Shown: positions 51,201 through 61,760, numbered from the stretch's first letter. The stretch is 64,000 nt of DNA from Candidatus Eiseniibacteriota bacterium (GCA_016215625.1 JACRIW010000058.1:96252-160251), one strand, 5' to 3'. The notes: generated by a model from the sequence alone, not told the origin. Numbers and translations are program-made.

Positions 51201-51578
51201 CAGGTCGCGCAGTCGCAGCTCGTCTGGCAGCCGAACTCGCGCGTGCGCGCGTCGGGCACGGCGGAGGCGACGTGGTCGCGCCCGCTCGGCCAGCCGCGCT
51301 TCACGCGCACCGTGCGACTCGGGCCCGACGTGGGGCTCGCGGTGGGCGCGCGCGGTCGGATCGAGGCGCAGGTGCGGCGCGCGTTCGTCACCGGGCCGGC
51401 GGCCGTCAGCCTGCTGCCGAGCGCGGACCCCGCCGGCGCGCCGCGCTGGGAGGCGTCCGGCCGGTTCGACCTGCGCCTGCACGAGAGCACGACGTTCGGG
51501 CTCTCGGCGGGGGTGAAGGAGCGTCCCGGGCACCGCACGCTGACGACCGGCCGTGCGGAAGTGAGGGCATTTTTTTGA
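48186..51578 (+). CDS. Large outer-surface protein, candidate SprA-like/T9SS-associated beta-barrel
   Basis: GTG 48186 start gives a signal peptide (RSAARGAAIGATALALVLSLASSARAS). Body: ALAVSGNKTVAVEFGSSQDAALRQSLDLAVSGTLAPGVELTGVLTDRNLPLSAQGSTQDLQSLDRVLIELKAPHLAASLGDVPL...RVQGVRGEW; long C-terminal amphipathic alternation ending VEVRAFF-type (AEVRAFF). Confidence 0.7.
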   Translation: MRPRPGRALIARSAARGAAIGATALALVLSLASSARASVVRDPACGDAVFVAGEGARRFRLPHTAIRAGSDSVWTTRGALVRGRDYLLDPLRGDLRVLAALAPGESLWVRACWLLDPPPQSFARQLYAPAPRQAPEGAPPPDTGAAAAIARPATGRDLGQAPGGAALAVSGNKTVAVEFGSSQDAALRQSLDLAVSGTLAPGVELTGVLTDRNLPLSAQGSTQDLQSLDRVLIELKAPHLAASLGDVPLTLTAGEFGRLDRRVQGVRGEWSQGGVRGSVAAASAQGEFHRMQFAGADGLQGPYTLTDREGGTGITIVAGSEAVTLDGAKLTRGEGADYVLDYERARLTFSNRRPITSASRITVEYQYALTRYKRNIAAASAGVERGAVSLFVSAITESDDRGRALDVTLDEADRRALAAAGDAAALAVGPGVTYGTGDYDSVRVAGDTLAYAYAGPDSGAFSVRFVRVAPGAGDYADSSIVAGRTTYRRVGAGRGSFVIGRARPRPEQRQLVALGVSAGRGALRLEGEGALSRRDLNTASVRDDADNVGGAGRLRLSLEGAAPLLPGRAGVQFAARSVEKRFASFATLERPFAEEDWGLPVGADLEHQKRGEASAWWRPAERAELRGEFAALSTADGFEGTRRRAEWTSDRWIMLRGSWLDAEGTLAARRHPDGGRRRAQFEAKRPGRVLTPSLRLEHDLRRTPSDFALTRDTGDEWAADLASGSAARWRWSTGFGERRDRHEAGAITVTRARVLRAGGETPAGRALGASAQLQRRIVRDEGSGARATSDLASARLRADQPKWGLSGEANVEVTGEAENRRVRALSFVGAGRGAYDALGNFVGTGDYDLVLTVSPELERFARVATSLRSGWRFGESDAWRGSRVEFALETEARRRGELRATDVLLSTGLALVDPALARGAIAQRLEAELAPGSRLAAMRLRAERRVNADRSYENFAQTTDQRTGSLRWRTRSGAAVVIESEGRVQWQRATQAFANGAAFSRAVVDQVAQSQLVWQPNSRVRASGTAEATWSRPLGQPRFTRTVRLGPDVGLAVGARGRIEAQVRRAFVTGPAAVSLLPSADPAGAPRWEASGRFDLRLHESTTFGLSAGVKERPGHRTLTTGRAEVRAFF

Positions 51579-51733
51579 GCCAGAAGATTCGCTCCCTCCG
51601 GTCGCGGGGTGCCGCGGAACTCGAGTCTTGGCGCGGTGTGGGGTCGCCCTGTGCCACTCGTGCCCCTGCCGCACTCCGGTCGCTGGGCCAGCGCACCCAC
51701 TCGCGCATCGCGCGAGGTGGGGGGCTCAAGCTG

Positions 51734-53428
51734 TTGCGCGCGTGCATCGTGGCGATGGGCTGTTGCTGGGCGCTGGCAGCCGGGGCCGCGGAACTGTCCG
51801 TGCGGGGCTGGCCGGGACCGGTGCGCCGGGCCGAGGGCCTGCTCGCGCCGGCGCTCGCGTCGCCCGGTGACTCGACGCGCCTGGCGGGAGCGCTCGGGGC
51901 TCTGGTCGCGGCGCTGCAGGCGGACGGCTGGCTGGATGCGCGCGCCGAAGGCGCCTGGTCCGGCGCTCCCGCGCGGCTCGAGGTGAGCGTCGAACCCGGT
52001 GCGCCGCGACGCTGGGGAACGCTGTCGCTCGACGTGCCCGCCGCGGACTCGGCCGCGCTCGCCGCGGCGCTCGAGTGGCGAGCCGGGGAGCCCGTGCGCA
52101 CGGCCGCTCTCACGCGCGCGATCGAACGCGCGGTCACGCAGGCCGAGCGCGAGGGCTACGCCTGGGCGCAGCTCGGCGTGAGCGGCTGGAGCGAGGATTC
52201 CGGCCGCGTGGACGTGCGGCTCTCGGGTTCGCGCGGCCCGCTCGTGAAGGTGAGCGACGTGCGGCTCGAGGGGCTGCGCGTCACGCGCCCCGAGGTGGCC
52301 GAGCGCGTCATGGGGCGGCTGCGCGGCACGGACTACGATCCCTCGCGCATCGCGCTCGCGACGCAACGCCTCGCGCAGCTCGGCGTGTTCCGGCGCGTGG
52401 ACTACGCGGGCCTCGCCGGTGGCGGTGCGTACGCGCAGGGCGTGCTGCGCTGGCGCGTGGAGGAGCCGCGCTACAACACGTTCGAGGGCGCGGTCGGCGT
52501 GCAGGGCGACGCGGGAGTCGCGGGGCTCGCCCGGCTCGAACTGGGCAACCTGCTCGGCACGGCGCGCGCGGTGGGGTTGGCGTGGCAGTCGCGCGGCAAG
52601 GGACTCGCGGATTTCTCGGCGCGCTACACCGAGCCCATGCTGTTCGGGCGCGCGCTGCGGTTGAGCGGCGAGATGAGGCAACAGGTGCAGGACACCTCGT
52701 GGACGCGCTTCCGCTATGGTGCGCGGCTGAGCGCCGCGATCGGCGAGCGCGAACGCATCGAGGCGGGATTCGGCGAGGAGCGCGTGGCGCAGTCACGGGG
52801 AACGGTGCAGTCGGCGGACCAGCAGGAGACGAGCTTCGCGCTCGAGCGCGACGGGCGCGACGACGCGCTCGCGCCGCGGCGCGGCACGCGCGTGCGCGTC
52901 AGCGCGACGCAGTCGTTCAAGCGCGAGCGGCTGCGCGGTGTGGCGGCGGGCGGCGCGGCGACGCGCACGGCGCGGCTGAGCGGCGCCGACCTCGCGGTCG
53001 AATGGCACCGCGCGCTCTCGCGGCGCTCCGGGCTCGGGCTCGACGCGACCGTCGCGGGGCGCTTCACGACGCAGGCGGAGCTCGCCGACTGGGAGCGTTT
53101 CACGCTCGGCGGCGCGGCCACGCTGCGCGGCCACGACGAGGAGGCGTTCCGGCCCGACCGCTACGCGCTCACGCGCTTCGAATACCGCTGGTTCCTCGGC
53201 GCCGCCGGCGAACGCGTCGCACTGTTCTGGGACCACGCCCTCATGGAGACGCGCGGGACGGCTTCCGCCCCCGCGGCGAACGGCACCCGCCGTGAAAACG
53301 CCGACGGCCTCGGCTTCGGCCTGCGCCTGCCGGCCGCCGGCGGGCACGTCGAGCTGGACTACGGCCTCGCGCCCGGCAACGGCGTGCTCGAGGGCAAGAT
53401 GCACCTGCGCCTGGTGACGGCCTTCTGA
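51734..53428 (+). CDS. Omp85/BamA-TamA-superfamily outer-membrane protein with POTRA-like N-terminus
   Basis: VKVSDVRLEGLRVTRPEVAERVMGRLRGTDYDPSRIALATQRLAQLGVFRRVDYA (POTRA); TLGGAATLRGHDEEAFRPDRYALTRFEYRWFLG (Omp85 motif region); C-terminal ...MHLRLVTAF. Start uncertain (TTG 51734 or ATG 51755). Confidence 0.88.
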   Translation: MRACIVAMGCCWALAAGAAELSVRGWPGPVRRAEGLLAPALASPGDSTRLAGALGALVAALQADGWLDARAEGAWSGAPARLEVSVEPGAPRRWGTLSLDVPAADSAALAAALEWRAGEPVRTAALTRAIERAVTQAEREGYAWAQLGVSGWSEDSGRVDVRLSGSRGPLVKVSDVRLEGLRVTRPEVAERVMGRLRGTDYDPSRIALATQRLAQLGVFRRVDYAGLAGGGAYAQGVLRWRVEEPRYNTFEGAVGVQGDAGVAGLARLELGNLLGTARAVGLAWQSRGKGLADFSARYTEPMLFGRALRLSGEMRQQVQDTSWTRFRYGARLSAAIGERERIEAGFGEERVAQSRGTVQSADQQETSFALERDGRDDALAPRRGTRVRVSATQSFKRERLRGVAAGGAATRTARLSGADLAVEWHRALSRRSGLGLDATVAGRFTTQAELADWERFTLGGAATLRGHDEEAFRPDRYALTRFEYRWFLGAAGERVALFWDHALMETRGTASAPAANGTRRENADGLGFGLRLPAAGGHVELDYGLAPGNGVLEGKMHLRLVTAF

Positions 53429-55560
53429 TGGCGCTCGAGACGCAGGTCCGCGCCGCGCTCGAGCCCGGCGGCGCGCTCGCGCGCTACTGGCCGCTCTACG
53501 AGGAGCGCCACGCACAGGTCGAACTCGCGCGCGACGTCGCGCGCACGTTCGAGCGCGGCGGCGTGCTCATGGCCGAAGCGCCCACGGGCGTCGGCAAGTC
53601 GGTCGCCTACCTGCTGCCCGCGGTGCTTCACGCCGTCGAGACCGACGAGCGCGTGGTCGTGGCGACGTGCACGAAATCGCTCCAGGACCAGCTCTTCGAA
53701 CGCGACCTGCCGGCGGTGCTCGAAGCGCTCGGCGTCTCGGTGCCGATCGCGCGGTTGAAGGGCAAGGCGAACTACCTCTGCCCGCGGCTGCTCGAAATGG
53801 CGGAGGCGACCGGCGACGAGGAGACCGAAGCGATCGACGCGCTCAAGCAGTGGGCGGCCGGGGAGACGTTCGGCGATCTCGACCGCTTCGACGCGCCGGA
53901 TGCCGAGGCGTGGCGGCGCGTGCGCCCCCGCGTCGCGGCCGATCCGCAGAACTGCTCGGGCGCGGTGTGCCGGCGCGGGCGCGAGTGCTTCTGGGCGCGC
54001 GCCCGCCGCATGGCGGGCGAGGCGCGCATCACGATCGTCAATCACGCGCTGCTCGCGCGCGCGGCTGAGGTCGAAGGGTTGCTGCCGCCGTACGACGTGC
54101 TCGTGGTGGACGAAGCGCACCGGCTCGAGGGCGTGCTGCTCGGCCAGCTCGAGCGCAGCGTGTCGCGCCATCGCATCGAGGACCTGCTGCGGCAGACCGG
54201 CAGCCTGCGCGGCGGACGGCGCGGCTCGGGGCTCGTCGCGCGCATCCGCTCGACCGCGCTGCCGCTGCTCGTGAGCGAGAGCACGCGCGAGCGCATCGTC
54301 GGCGACATCGACATGCTCTCGAAGCGCGCCGACGAAGCGCGCGAAGACGTCGAGACGCTGTTCCGGCAGGTCGCCGAAGGCACCGGCGGCGCCGGAGGCG
54401 CCGGAATCCCAAAGGGCGGCTCGCCGTACGGCACTCGCAAGCGCTTCCGCTCGCAGCACGAACTGCTCGGGCGCGAGCTGCAGGGACTGCAGGTCGTGCT
54501 CGAACACTGCGACGTGTTCGCGAACGTGCTTCGGCGCTCGGCGGGCGCGGTGACGCTGGCCGAGGCCGGCGCCCCGGGCGAGGAACTGGCGGCCGAGCTC
54601 GAGCTCGTGTCCTCGCGCTGGACGCAGGTGCGCGACGACCTGCTCACGCTGACCGAGGCGCTGGACCCGGACTGGGTGTACTGGAAGTCGCAGTCGCCGC
54701 ATTCGAAGGTGGCCGAACTGCGAGGCTCGCCCGTGATGATCGGCGGCTTCGCGCGGCAGCAGCTGCTCGCGCGCGCGCGCGCCGCCGTGCTCACGTCCGC
54801 GACGCTGTCGACCGCGGGCGACTTCTCGTGGGCGGCCGACCGGCTCGGGCTCGCGCGCGGCGGGGCGCCGGAGTGCGAGGTGGCGAGCTATCCGTCGCCC
54901 TTCCCGCTGCACGAGCAGATGCGAGCGTACGTCTACGACGGCGGCGCCGACGAGGCCGTCGCGGTCTCCGAGGTGGTCGCGCAGCTGGCGCGGGCGGCCG
55001 AGCGCAACGCGCTCGTGCTGTTCACCTCGCACGAGCGGCTCAAGCGCGCGCGGGCGCGGCTCGCCTCGCTGCTGCCGCCGGGCCGGACGCTCCTCGCGCA
55101 GGAAGTCGACGGCCCCGCGGGACTGCTCGTCGAACGCTTCCGCAAGGCGAAGGGCGCGGTCTTGCTCGGGGTGCAAAGCCTGTGGGAAGGTGTCGACTTT
55201 CCGGGAGAGACGCTCGAGATGCTCGTGGTCGCGAAGCTCCCGTTCTCCGTGCCGGACGATCCGATCGTCGAAGCGCGCGGGGAGCGTCTGCGCGAACGCG
55301 GGCAGGATCCCTTCCGTGCCGACGCCGTTCCCGAAGCGGTGGTGCGCTTCCGGCAGGGTGTGGGCCGGTTGATCCGGCGTTCGGACGATCGCGGCGTGCT
55401 GGTGGTCTGCGACCCCAGGCTCGCGAACGCGTCGTACCGAAAGCCGTTCCGGGCGTCGCTTCCGGTGGAGCCCGAACTGTGGCGCGACGCGCGCGCCCTC
55501 GCAGCCGAGGCCGCGCGATTCCTGATCGAACGAGACGAAGTGGCGCGGGAGGACGTGTGA
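53428..55560 (+). CDS. dinG: DinG/XPD-type ATP-dependent helicase
   Basis: [23 protein letters not shown]...[17 protein letters not shown] (four Cys for Fe-S cluster); [60 protein letters not shown]. Confidence 0.93.
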   Translation: MALETQVRAALEPGGALARYWPLYEERHAQVELARDVARTFERGGVLMAEAPTGVGKSVAYLLPAVLHAVETDERVVVATCTKSLQDQLFERDLPAVLEALGVSVPIARLKGKANYLCPRLLEMAEATGDEETEAIDALKQWAAGETFGDLDRFDAPDAEAWRRVRPRVAADPQNCSGAVCRRGRECFWARARRMAGEARITIVNHALLARAAEVEGLLPPYDVLVVDEAHRLEGVLLGQLERSVSRHRIEDLLRQTGSLRGGRRGSGLVARIRSTALPLLVSESTRERIVGDIDMLSKRADEAREDVETLFRQVAEGTGGAGGAGIPKGGSPYGTRKRFRSQHELLGRELQGLQVVLEHCDVFANVLRRSAGAVTLAEAGAPGEELAAELELVSSRWTQVRDDLLTLTEALDPDWVYWKSQSPHSKVAELRGSPVMIGGFARQQLLARARAAVLTSATLSTAGDFSWAADRLGLARGGAPECEVASYPSPFPLHEQMRAYVYDGGADEAVAVSEVVAQLARAAERNALVLFTSHERLKRARARLASLLPPGRTLLAQEVDGPAGLLVERFRKAKGAVLLGVQSLWEGVDFPGETLEMLVVAKLPFSVPDDPIVEARGERLRERGQDPFRADAVPEAVVRFRQGVGRLIRRSDDRGVLVVCDPRLANASYRKPFRASLPVEPELWRDARALAAEAARFLIERDEVAREDV

Positions 55561-57074
55561 TCCGGCTGGGCGAGACGAGGCTTTCCCTCGACGACGTGGT
55601 GAAGGTGGCGCGCGGCGAAGCGCGCCTCGAGATCGCACCCGAAGCGCTCGTGCGCATGCGCGCGAGCCGCGCCGTGGTGGATCGCGCGGTGAGCGAGGGG
55701 CGCGTGGTGTACGGCGTGACGACGGGCTTCGGCGAGCTCAAGGACCGCCGCATTCCGCCCGAGGACACGCGCGCGCTGCAGCTGAACCTGCTGCGCTCGC
55801 ACAGTGCGGGTGTCGGGCCCGCGGCGACGCGCGAGGTCGTGCGCGCGATGCTGCTGCTGCGCGCGAACTCGCTCGCGCAGGGCCGCTCGGGCGTCCGGGC
55901 CGAGATCGTCGAGTTCCTGATCGCGATGCTCGACCGCCAGGTGACGCCCGTCGTGCCGCTGCAGGGATCGGTCGGCGCCTCGGGCGACCTCGCGCCACTC
56001 GCGCACCTCGCGTGCGTGATGGTGGGCGAGGGCGAAGCGTGGCTCGGCGACCAGCGCATGCCGGCGGGGCTCGCGCTCCGCGGCGCGGGGCTGCAGCCGC
56101 TCACCCTCGAGGCGAAGGAGGGGCTCGCGCTCATCAACGGCACGCAGTTCTCGACGGCGCTCGCCGCGCTCGCATGCGCCGACGCGCAGAGCGTGTGGGA
56201 GGCGGCGCTCGCCGCCGCGGCGCTCAGCACCGAAGTGCTGCTCGGCAGCTTCACGCCCGCGCGCGAGGACGTGCAGTCGCTGCGCCCTTACGCGGGCGCG
56301 CTCGAGGCCGCGCGCCGGCTGCGCGCGTACTCGGAGGGCAGTGCGATCGTGGCGAGCCACGCGAACTGCGGCCGCGTGCAGGACGCCTACAGCCTGCGCT
56401 GCGTGCCCAACGTGATGGGCGCGTCGTGGGACGCGATCGTGCACGTCGAGTCGCAGCTCGAGATCGAGCTGAACAGCGTGAACGACAACCCGCTCATCTT
56501 CGCGGAGGGGGACGAGGCGATATCGGCCGGACTCTTCCACGCGCAGCCCGTCGCGCTCGCCGCGGACTACCTCAAGATCGCGGTCGCCGAGATCGCGTCG
56601 ATCTCCGAGCGCCGCATCGACCGGCTCATCGATCCGCGCGTGTCCGAACTGCCCGCGTGCCTCGCGGAGAATCCGGGGCTCGAGTCGGGCTACATGATCG
56701 CGCAGTACACCGCGGCCTCGCTCGTGTCCGAGAACAAGTCGCTCGCGCACCCGGCGAGCGTGGATTCCATTCCGACCGGCGCGGGCATCGAGGATCACGT
56801 GAGCATGGCGCCCATCGCGGGCCGTCACGCGCGCCGGATCGTCGAGAACGCCGCGAACGTCGTCGCGCTCGAGCTGCTGTGCGGCTGCCGCGCGCTCGAG
56901 TTCCGCCGGCCGCTGCGCGCGGGCGCGGGCAGCGAGATGCTCTACGGGCAGGTGCGGCGCATCGCCGCGGCGCCCGAGGGCGACCGCCCGATCTCGGGAC
57001 CGTGCGAAGCGGTCGCGCGCTGGGTGCTCTCGGGCGCGCCCGTGAAGCTCGCCGAGGAGGTGCTCGAGTCATGA
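55557..57074 (+). CDS. hutH: Histidine ammonia-lyase
   Basis: [45 protein letters not shown] (MIO Ala-Ser-Gly); [26 protein letters not shown] start overlaps dinG stop. Confidence 0.97.
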   Translation: MIRLGETRLSLDDVVKVARGEARLEIAPEALVRMRASRAVVDRAVSEGRVVYGVTTGFGELKDRRIPPEDTRALQLNLLRSHSAGVGPAATREVVRAMLLLRANSLAQGRSGVRAEIVEFLIAMLDRQVTPVVPLQGSVGASGDLAPLAHLACVMVGEGEAWLGDQRMPAGLALRGAGLQPLTLEAKEGLALINGTQFSTALAALACADAQSVWEAALAAAALSTEVLLGSFTPAREDVQSLRPYAGALEAARRLRAYSEGSAIVASHANCGRVQDAYSLRCVPNVMGASWDAIVHVESQLEIELNSVNDNPLIFAEGDEAISAGLFHAQPVALAADYLKIAVAEIASISERRIDRLIDPRVSELPACLAENPGLESGYMIAQYTAASLVSENKSLAHPASVDSIPTGAGIEDHVSMAPIAGRHARRIVENAANVVALELLCGCRALEFRRPLRAGAGSEMLYGQVRRIAAAPEGDRPISGPCEAVARWVLSGAPVKLAEEVLES

Positions 57075-58753
57075 CCACCGCGACCACCGCGGCCGGAGCC
57101 CGCGTCGTGCGCGCGCCGCGCGGCACGGAGCTGAGCTGCAAGGGCTGGGTGCAGGAAGCCGCGCTGCGCATGCTGATGAACAACCTCGATCCGGACGTGG
57201 CCGAACGCCCGGCGGATCTCGTCGTGTACGGCGGCACCGGCAAGGCCGCGCGCAACTGGGAGGCGTTCGACCGGATCGTGGCCGCGCTGCGCGCGCTCGA
57301 GACCGACGAGACGCTGCTCGTGCAGTCGGGCAAGCCGGTCGGCGTCTTCCGGACGCACGCCGACGCGCCGCGCGTGCTGATCGCGAACTCGAACCTCGTG
57401 CCGAAGTGGGGCACGTGGGAACACTTCCGCGACCTCGAGGCGAAGGGCCTGATGATGTACGGGCAGATGACCGCGGGCTCGTGGATCTACATCGGCTCGC
57501 AGGGCATCGTGCAGGGCACGTTCGAGACGTTCGCCGAGTGCGCGTCGCAGCACTTCGGCGGCACGCTCGCGGGCCGGCTCGTGCTGACCGCCGGACTCGG
57601 CGGCATGGGCGGCGCGCAGCCGCTCGCCGCCACCATGAACGGCGCCGTGTGCCTCGGGATCGAAGTCGATCCGTGGCGCGCGCAGCGCCGCATCGAGACC
57701 GGCTACTGCGACAAGCTCACACACTCGCTCGACGAGGCGCTCGCGTGGTGCCGCGAGGCGATGGCCGCGAAGCGGCCGCTCTCCGTCGCGCTCGTCGGCA
57801 ACGCCGCCGAGGTGATCCCGCAGCTCGTCGAGCGCGGCGTCGTCCCCGACGTCGCGACCGACCAGACCTCCGCGCACGATCCGCTGACGGGCTACGTGCC
57901 CGCGGGGCTGTCGCTCGAACAGGCGGCGGCGCTGCGCGCGTCGGACCAGGACGAGATGGTGCGCCTCGCGCGCGCGAGCATGGCCGTGCACGTGCGTGCG
58001 CTGCTCGCGATGAAGGCGAAGGGCACCGTGCTGTTCGACTACGGCAACAACCTGCGCGGCGAAGCGGTGAAGGGCGGCGTGCCGGAGTCCGAGGCGTTCT
58101 CGTACCCGGGCTTCGTGCCCGCGTACATCCGTCCGCTCTTCTGCGTGGGCAAGGGGCCGTTCCGCTGGGCGGCGCTGTCGGGCGATCCCGACGACATCCG
58201 CGTCACCGACGAAGCGGCGCTCGCCGAGTTTCCCGACGACGCGCGGCTCGCGCGCTGGATCCCGCTCGCGCGGAAGCACATCCACTTCCAGGGGCTGCCC
58301 GCGCGCATCTGCTGGCTCGGCTACGGCGAGCGTCACCGGCTCGGGCTGCGCTTCAACCAGCTCGTGCGCGAAGGCAAGCTGAAGGCCCCGATCGTCATCG
58401 GGCGCGACCATCTCGACACGGGCTCGGTCGCCTCGCCGTACCGCGAGACCGAAGCCATGCGCGACGGCTCCGACGCCGTCGCCGACTGGCCGCTGCTCAA
58501 CGCCATGCTCAACGTGGCGAGCGGCGCGTCGTGGGTGAGCCTGCACCACGGCGGCGGCGTGGGGATCGGCAACTCGATCCACTCCGGCCAGGTGATCGTG
58601 TGCGACGGCAGCGCCGAGGCCGACGCGCGCATCCGCCGCGTGCTCACGAACGATCCCGGAACCGGCGTGATGCGTCACGCCGACGCGGGCTACCCCGAAG
58701 CGATCGCGCACGCGAGGAAGACGAACATGAACCTGCCGGGCGTGACCACATGA
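57071..58753 (+). CDS. hutU: Urocanate hydratase
   Basis: [37 protein letters not shown]...[56 protein letters not shown]. Confidence 0.98.
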   Translation: MTTATTAAGARVVRAPRGTELSCKGWVQEAALRMLMNNLDPDVAERPADLVVYGGTGKAARNWEAFDRIVAALRALETDETLLVQSGKPVGVFRTHADAPRVLIANSNLVPKWGTWEHFRDLEAKGLMMYGQMTAGSWIYIGSQGIVQGTFETFAECASQHFGGTLAGRLVLTAGLGGMGGAQPLAATMNGAVCLGIEVDPWRAQRRIETGYCDKLTHSLDEALAWCREAMAAKRPLSVALVGNAAEVIPQLVERGVVPDVATDQTSAHDPLTGYVPAGLSLEQAAALRASDQDEMVRLARASMAVHVRALLAMKAKGTVLFDYGNNLRGEAVKGGVPESEAFSYPGFVPAYIRPLFCVGKGPFRWAALSGDPDDIRVTDEAALAEFPDDARLARWIPLARKHIHFQGLPARICWLGYGERHRLGLRFNQLVREGKLKAPIVIGRDHLDTGSVASPYRETEAMRDGSDAVADWPLLNAMLNVASGASWVSLHHGGGVGIGNSIHSGQVIVCDGSAEADARIRRVLTNDPGTGVMRHADAGYPEAIAHARKTNMNLPGVTT

Positions 58754-60045
58754 CCTACTGGGCGGCGAACGATCCTTCGAGCAAGCCCGTCGCGGGGCGC
58801 AGCGCGTACCTGATCCTGCACAACACCTCCGAAGTCGTGACGCCGGACGCCGAGGGGCGCGCCGTGCTGCGCTACCCGAAGGGCGCCGTCGTGTTCCGCG
58901 ACGGCCGCGTGCTCGAGGTGGGGCCGGTCGGCGAACTGACGCGCCGGCACCCGGACGCGCGGCCGCTGAACGCGAACGGCAAGCTCGTGACGCCGGGACT
59001 CGTGGACTGCCACACGCACATGATCTTCGGGGGCAACCGCGCGACCGAGTTCCAGATGAAGCTCGCGGGCAAGCCGTACGCCGAGATCGCGAAGGCCGGA
59101 GGAGGCATCCGCTCGACGGTCGCCGCGACGAGCGCGGTGAAGGACGAAGTGCTCGAGAAGGTGCTCGCGAACCGTCTCGAACGCTGGCGTGCGAACGGCT
59201 GCACGACGGTCGAGGTGAAGAGCGGCTACGGGCTCAAGCCGTCGCGCGAACTGCGGCTGCTCGAACTCATGGGCGGCGCCGCGATCCGCGTGCCCGTGCG
59301 CGTGCACCGCACCGCGCTGCTGCTGCACGCGCTGCCCGAGGAGTTCGAGGGCAGGCGCGAGGAGTACGTCGAGGAAGTGCGCACGTCGGTGCTGACCGAG
59401 ATCCACCGCCGCGGCATGGCGGGCGCGATCGACGTGTTCTGCGATCCCGTCGCGTTCACGGTCGAGGAGTGCCGCGCCGTGCTCACGCGCGCGGTCGAGC
59501 TCGGCTTCCCGGTCAAGCTGCACGCCGAGCAGATGGCGCGCTTCGGTGGCGCGAAGCTCGCCGCCGAACTGGGCGCGCGCAGCGCCGACCACCTCGAGAG
59601 CGCGAGCGACGAGGACTGGAAGATGCTCGCGGACGCCGGCACGGTCGGCGTGCTGCTGCCCGCCGCGGCGCTGACGCTGCGGCAGAAGCTGCCCGAGGCG
59701 GCGATGATCCGCGCGAGCGGCGCGCGCTTCGCGATCGCGACCGACTTCAATCCGGGCACCGCGCCCGCGCAGAGCCTCATGGAGTGCGCCGCACTCGCCG
59801 CGCGGCTGTGCGGCTTCACCGCCGAGGACGTGCTGCTCGCGGTCACCTGGAACGCCGCGAAGGCGCTCGGCGCGGAGGCCGAGGTCGGGCACCTGACGCC
59901 CGGCGCGTGGGGCGACGCGGTGATGTGGGAGTGCGAGTCGCTCGAGGAGTTGCCCTACTGGATGCCGGCCGTGCGCCCGGACACCGTGTTCATGCGCGGC
60001 GCCGACCTCGCGCTGCCGTCGGTCGAGCGGAGAGTGTGGCCCTGA
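58750..60045 (+). CDS. hutI: Imidazolonepropionase
   Basis: [86 protein letters not shown]. Confidence 0.97.
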   Translation: MTYWAANDPSSKPVAGRSAYLILHNTSEVVTPDAEGRAVLRYPKGAVVFRDGRVLEVGPVGELTRRHPDARPLNANGKLVTPGLVDCHTHMIFGGNRATEFQMKLAGKPYAEIAKAGGGIRSTVAATSAVKDEVLEKVLANRLERWRANGCTTVEVKSGYGLKPSRELRLLELMGGAAIRVPVRVHRTALLLHALPEEFEGRREEYVEEVRTSVLTEIHRRGMAGAIDVFCDPVAFTVEECRAVLTRAVELGFPVKLHAEQMARFGGAKLAAELGARSADHLESASDEDWKMLADAGTVGVLLPAAALTLRQKLPEAAMIRASGARFAIATDFNPGTAPAQSLMECAALAARLCGFTAEDVLLAVTWNAAKALGAEAEVGHLTPGAWGDAVMWECESLEELPYWMPAVRPDTVFMRGADLALPSVERRVWP

Positions 60046-60077
60046 GCGGGAACGCCGCAGGGCGAACGATGCGCGAA

Positions 60078-60103
60078 CGAGGATGCCCCGGCGGGCATCC
60101 TCG
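60078..60103 (+). terminator. Intrinsic terminator between hutI and ftcD
   Basis: 11-bp stem cgaggatgccc / gggcatcctcg, 4-nt loop, followed by cttcgttt. Confidence 0.7.
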
Positions 60104-60227
60104 CTTCGTTTCCGGCGGCGCGCGCCGCGCCCGCGTGGAGCGCTTCGCGCCGCTCGGGTAGCATGCGGCGCGTTCCGTCCGCCGCACTCTTCGCACGCCA
60201 CCGTCACTCTCGTCCGGAGTGTTCCGC

Positions 60228-61760
60228 ATGTCCCGCATCGTCGAATGCGTTCCGAACTTTTCCGAAGGCCGCCGCCGTGAAGTCGTGGACCAGATCCTGA
60301 GCGCGATCGCCGCCGTGCCGGGCGTGACGCTGCTCGACTCGGAGATGGATCCCGACCACAACCGCTCTGTCGTGACGTTCGCGGGCGAGCCCGAGCCGGT
60401 CATGGAAGCGGCCTTCCGCGCGGTGCAGTGCGCGTCGACGCTCATCGACCTGAACCACCACTCCGGCCAGCACCCGCGCATGGGCGCGACCGACGTCGTG
60501 CCGTTCGTGCCGGTCGAGAACGTGACGCTCGACGACTGCGCCGAGATGGCGCGCGTCGTGGCGAAGCGCATCGGGGAAGAGCTGAGCATCCCGACGTTCC
60601 TCTACGAGGCCGCGGCGAGCACGAGCGCGCGCACGAGCCTCGCCGACGTGCGGCGCGGCGAGTTCGAGGGGCTGCGCGAGGCGATCGGCACCGACCCCGC
60701 GCGCAAGCCGGACTTCGGGCCCCAGAAGATCCACGCGACCGCCGGCGCGACGGCCGTGGGCGCGCGGCGCTTCCTCGTGGCGTTCAACGCCAACCTCAAC
60801 ACGGCGGACGTGCGCATCGCGAAAGCGGTCGCGGCCTCGATCCGCGAGCAGAGCGGCGGGCTCAAGAACGTCCGCGCGCTCGGCTTCTCGATCGAGGGCG
60901 GTCGCCGCGCCCAGATCAGCATGAACCTCGTGAACGTCGAGGCGACGCCGATCCACCGCGTGCTGGCGCTCGTGCGCGCCGAGGCCGCGCGCCACGGCGC
61001 CGCGATCTCCGGCTGCGAGGTGGTGGGACTCGTGCCCGAGGCGGCCATGCTCGACGCCGCCGAGCACGCGATGCAGCTCGAAGGCTTCAAGCGCGACCAG
61101 GTGCTCGAACTGCGCCTCAAGCAGCCGCCGCTCACCGAGGCGGTGCCGATCTCGACCTTCTTCGACCAGGTCGCCGGTCCGACCGCCACGCCGGGCGGAG
61201 GCACGGTCGCGGCGTTCGTGGGCTCGCTCGCCGCGTGCCTCGCGACCATGGTGGCCAACCTGACGATCGGCAAGAAGAAGTACGCCGTGGCCGAAGGCGC
61301 CATGACCGACCTCAAGCGCGAGGCCGCCGAACTGCGCCGCGACCTGCTGGCCCTCGGCCGGCGGGACAGCGAGGCGTTCGACCAGGTGCTCAAGGCCCGC
61401 AAGCTGCCGCAGGCCACTCCGGGCGAGCAGGCGGAGCGGGAGGCGGCCATGCGGGCCGCCGACCTGACGGCCTCACGCGTGCCGGTCGAGACCGCCCGGG
61501 CCTGCGCGAAGGTCGCCGCCCTCGCCGCGGTCGCTGCACGGAAGGGCAACACGAACGCCGTGACCGACGCGGGGGTCGCGGGGCTGCTCGCCGAGGCCGC
61601 CGGGCAGGGCGCCATCCTCAACGTGGAAATCAACCTGAAGTCCCTTGCCGACGGCGCCGATAAGCAAGCCGTGGCAGCGGACCTCGAGTCGGTGCGCACC
61701 GCCCTGCAGGCGGCGGCGGCGCAGTGCCGGGAGGCCGTGAGTGCAGCCATGAACGCTTGA
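60228..61760 (+). CDS. ftcD: Bifunctional glutamate formimidoyltransferase / formimidoyltetrahydrofolate cyclodeaminase
   Basis: N-terminal MSRIVECVPNFSEGRRREVVDQI...DLNHHSGQHPRMGATDVVPFVP; C-terminal ISTFFDQVAGPTATPGGGTVAAFVGSLAACLATMVANLTIGKKKY...GNTNAVTDAGVAGLLAEAAGQGAILNVEINLKSL. Confidence 0.96.
   Translation: MSRIVECVPNFSEGRRREVVDQILSAIAAVPGVTLLDSEMDPDHNRSVVTFAGEPEPVMEAAFRAVQCASTLIDLNHHSGQHPRMGATDVVPFVPVENVTLDDCAEMARVVAKRIGEELSIPTFLYEAAASTSARTSLADVRRGEFEGLREAIGTDPARKPDFGPQKIHATAGATAVGARRFLVAFNANLNTADVRIAKAVAASIREQSGGLKNVRALGFSIEGGRRAQISMNLVNVEATPIHRVLALVRAEAARHGAAISGCEVVGLVPEAAMLDAAEHAMQLEGFKRDQVLELRLKQPPLTEAVPISTFFDQVAGPTATPGGGTVAAFVGSLAACLATMVANLTIGKKKYAVAEGAMTDLKREAAELRRDLLALGRRDSEAFDQVLKARKLPQATPGEQAEREAAMRAADLTASRVPVETARACAKVAALAAVAARKGNTNAVTDAGVAGLLAEAAGQGAILNVEINLKSLADGADKQAVAADLESVRTALQAAAAQCREAVSAAMNA

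Noticed and set aside
47757-51674. 1305-aa minus-strand ORF over the NHL and large-barrel genes
   Set aside because: No recognisable motif; spans two real plus-strand genes.
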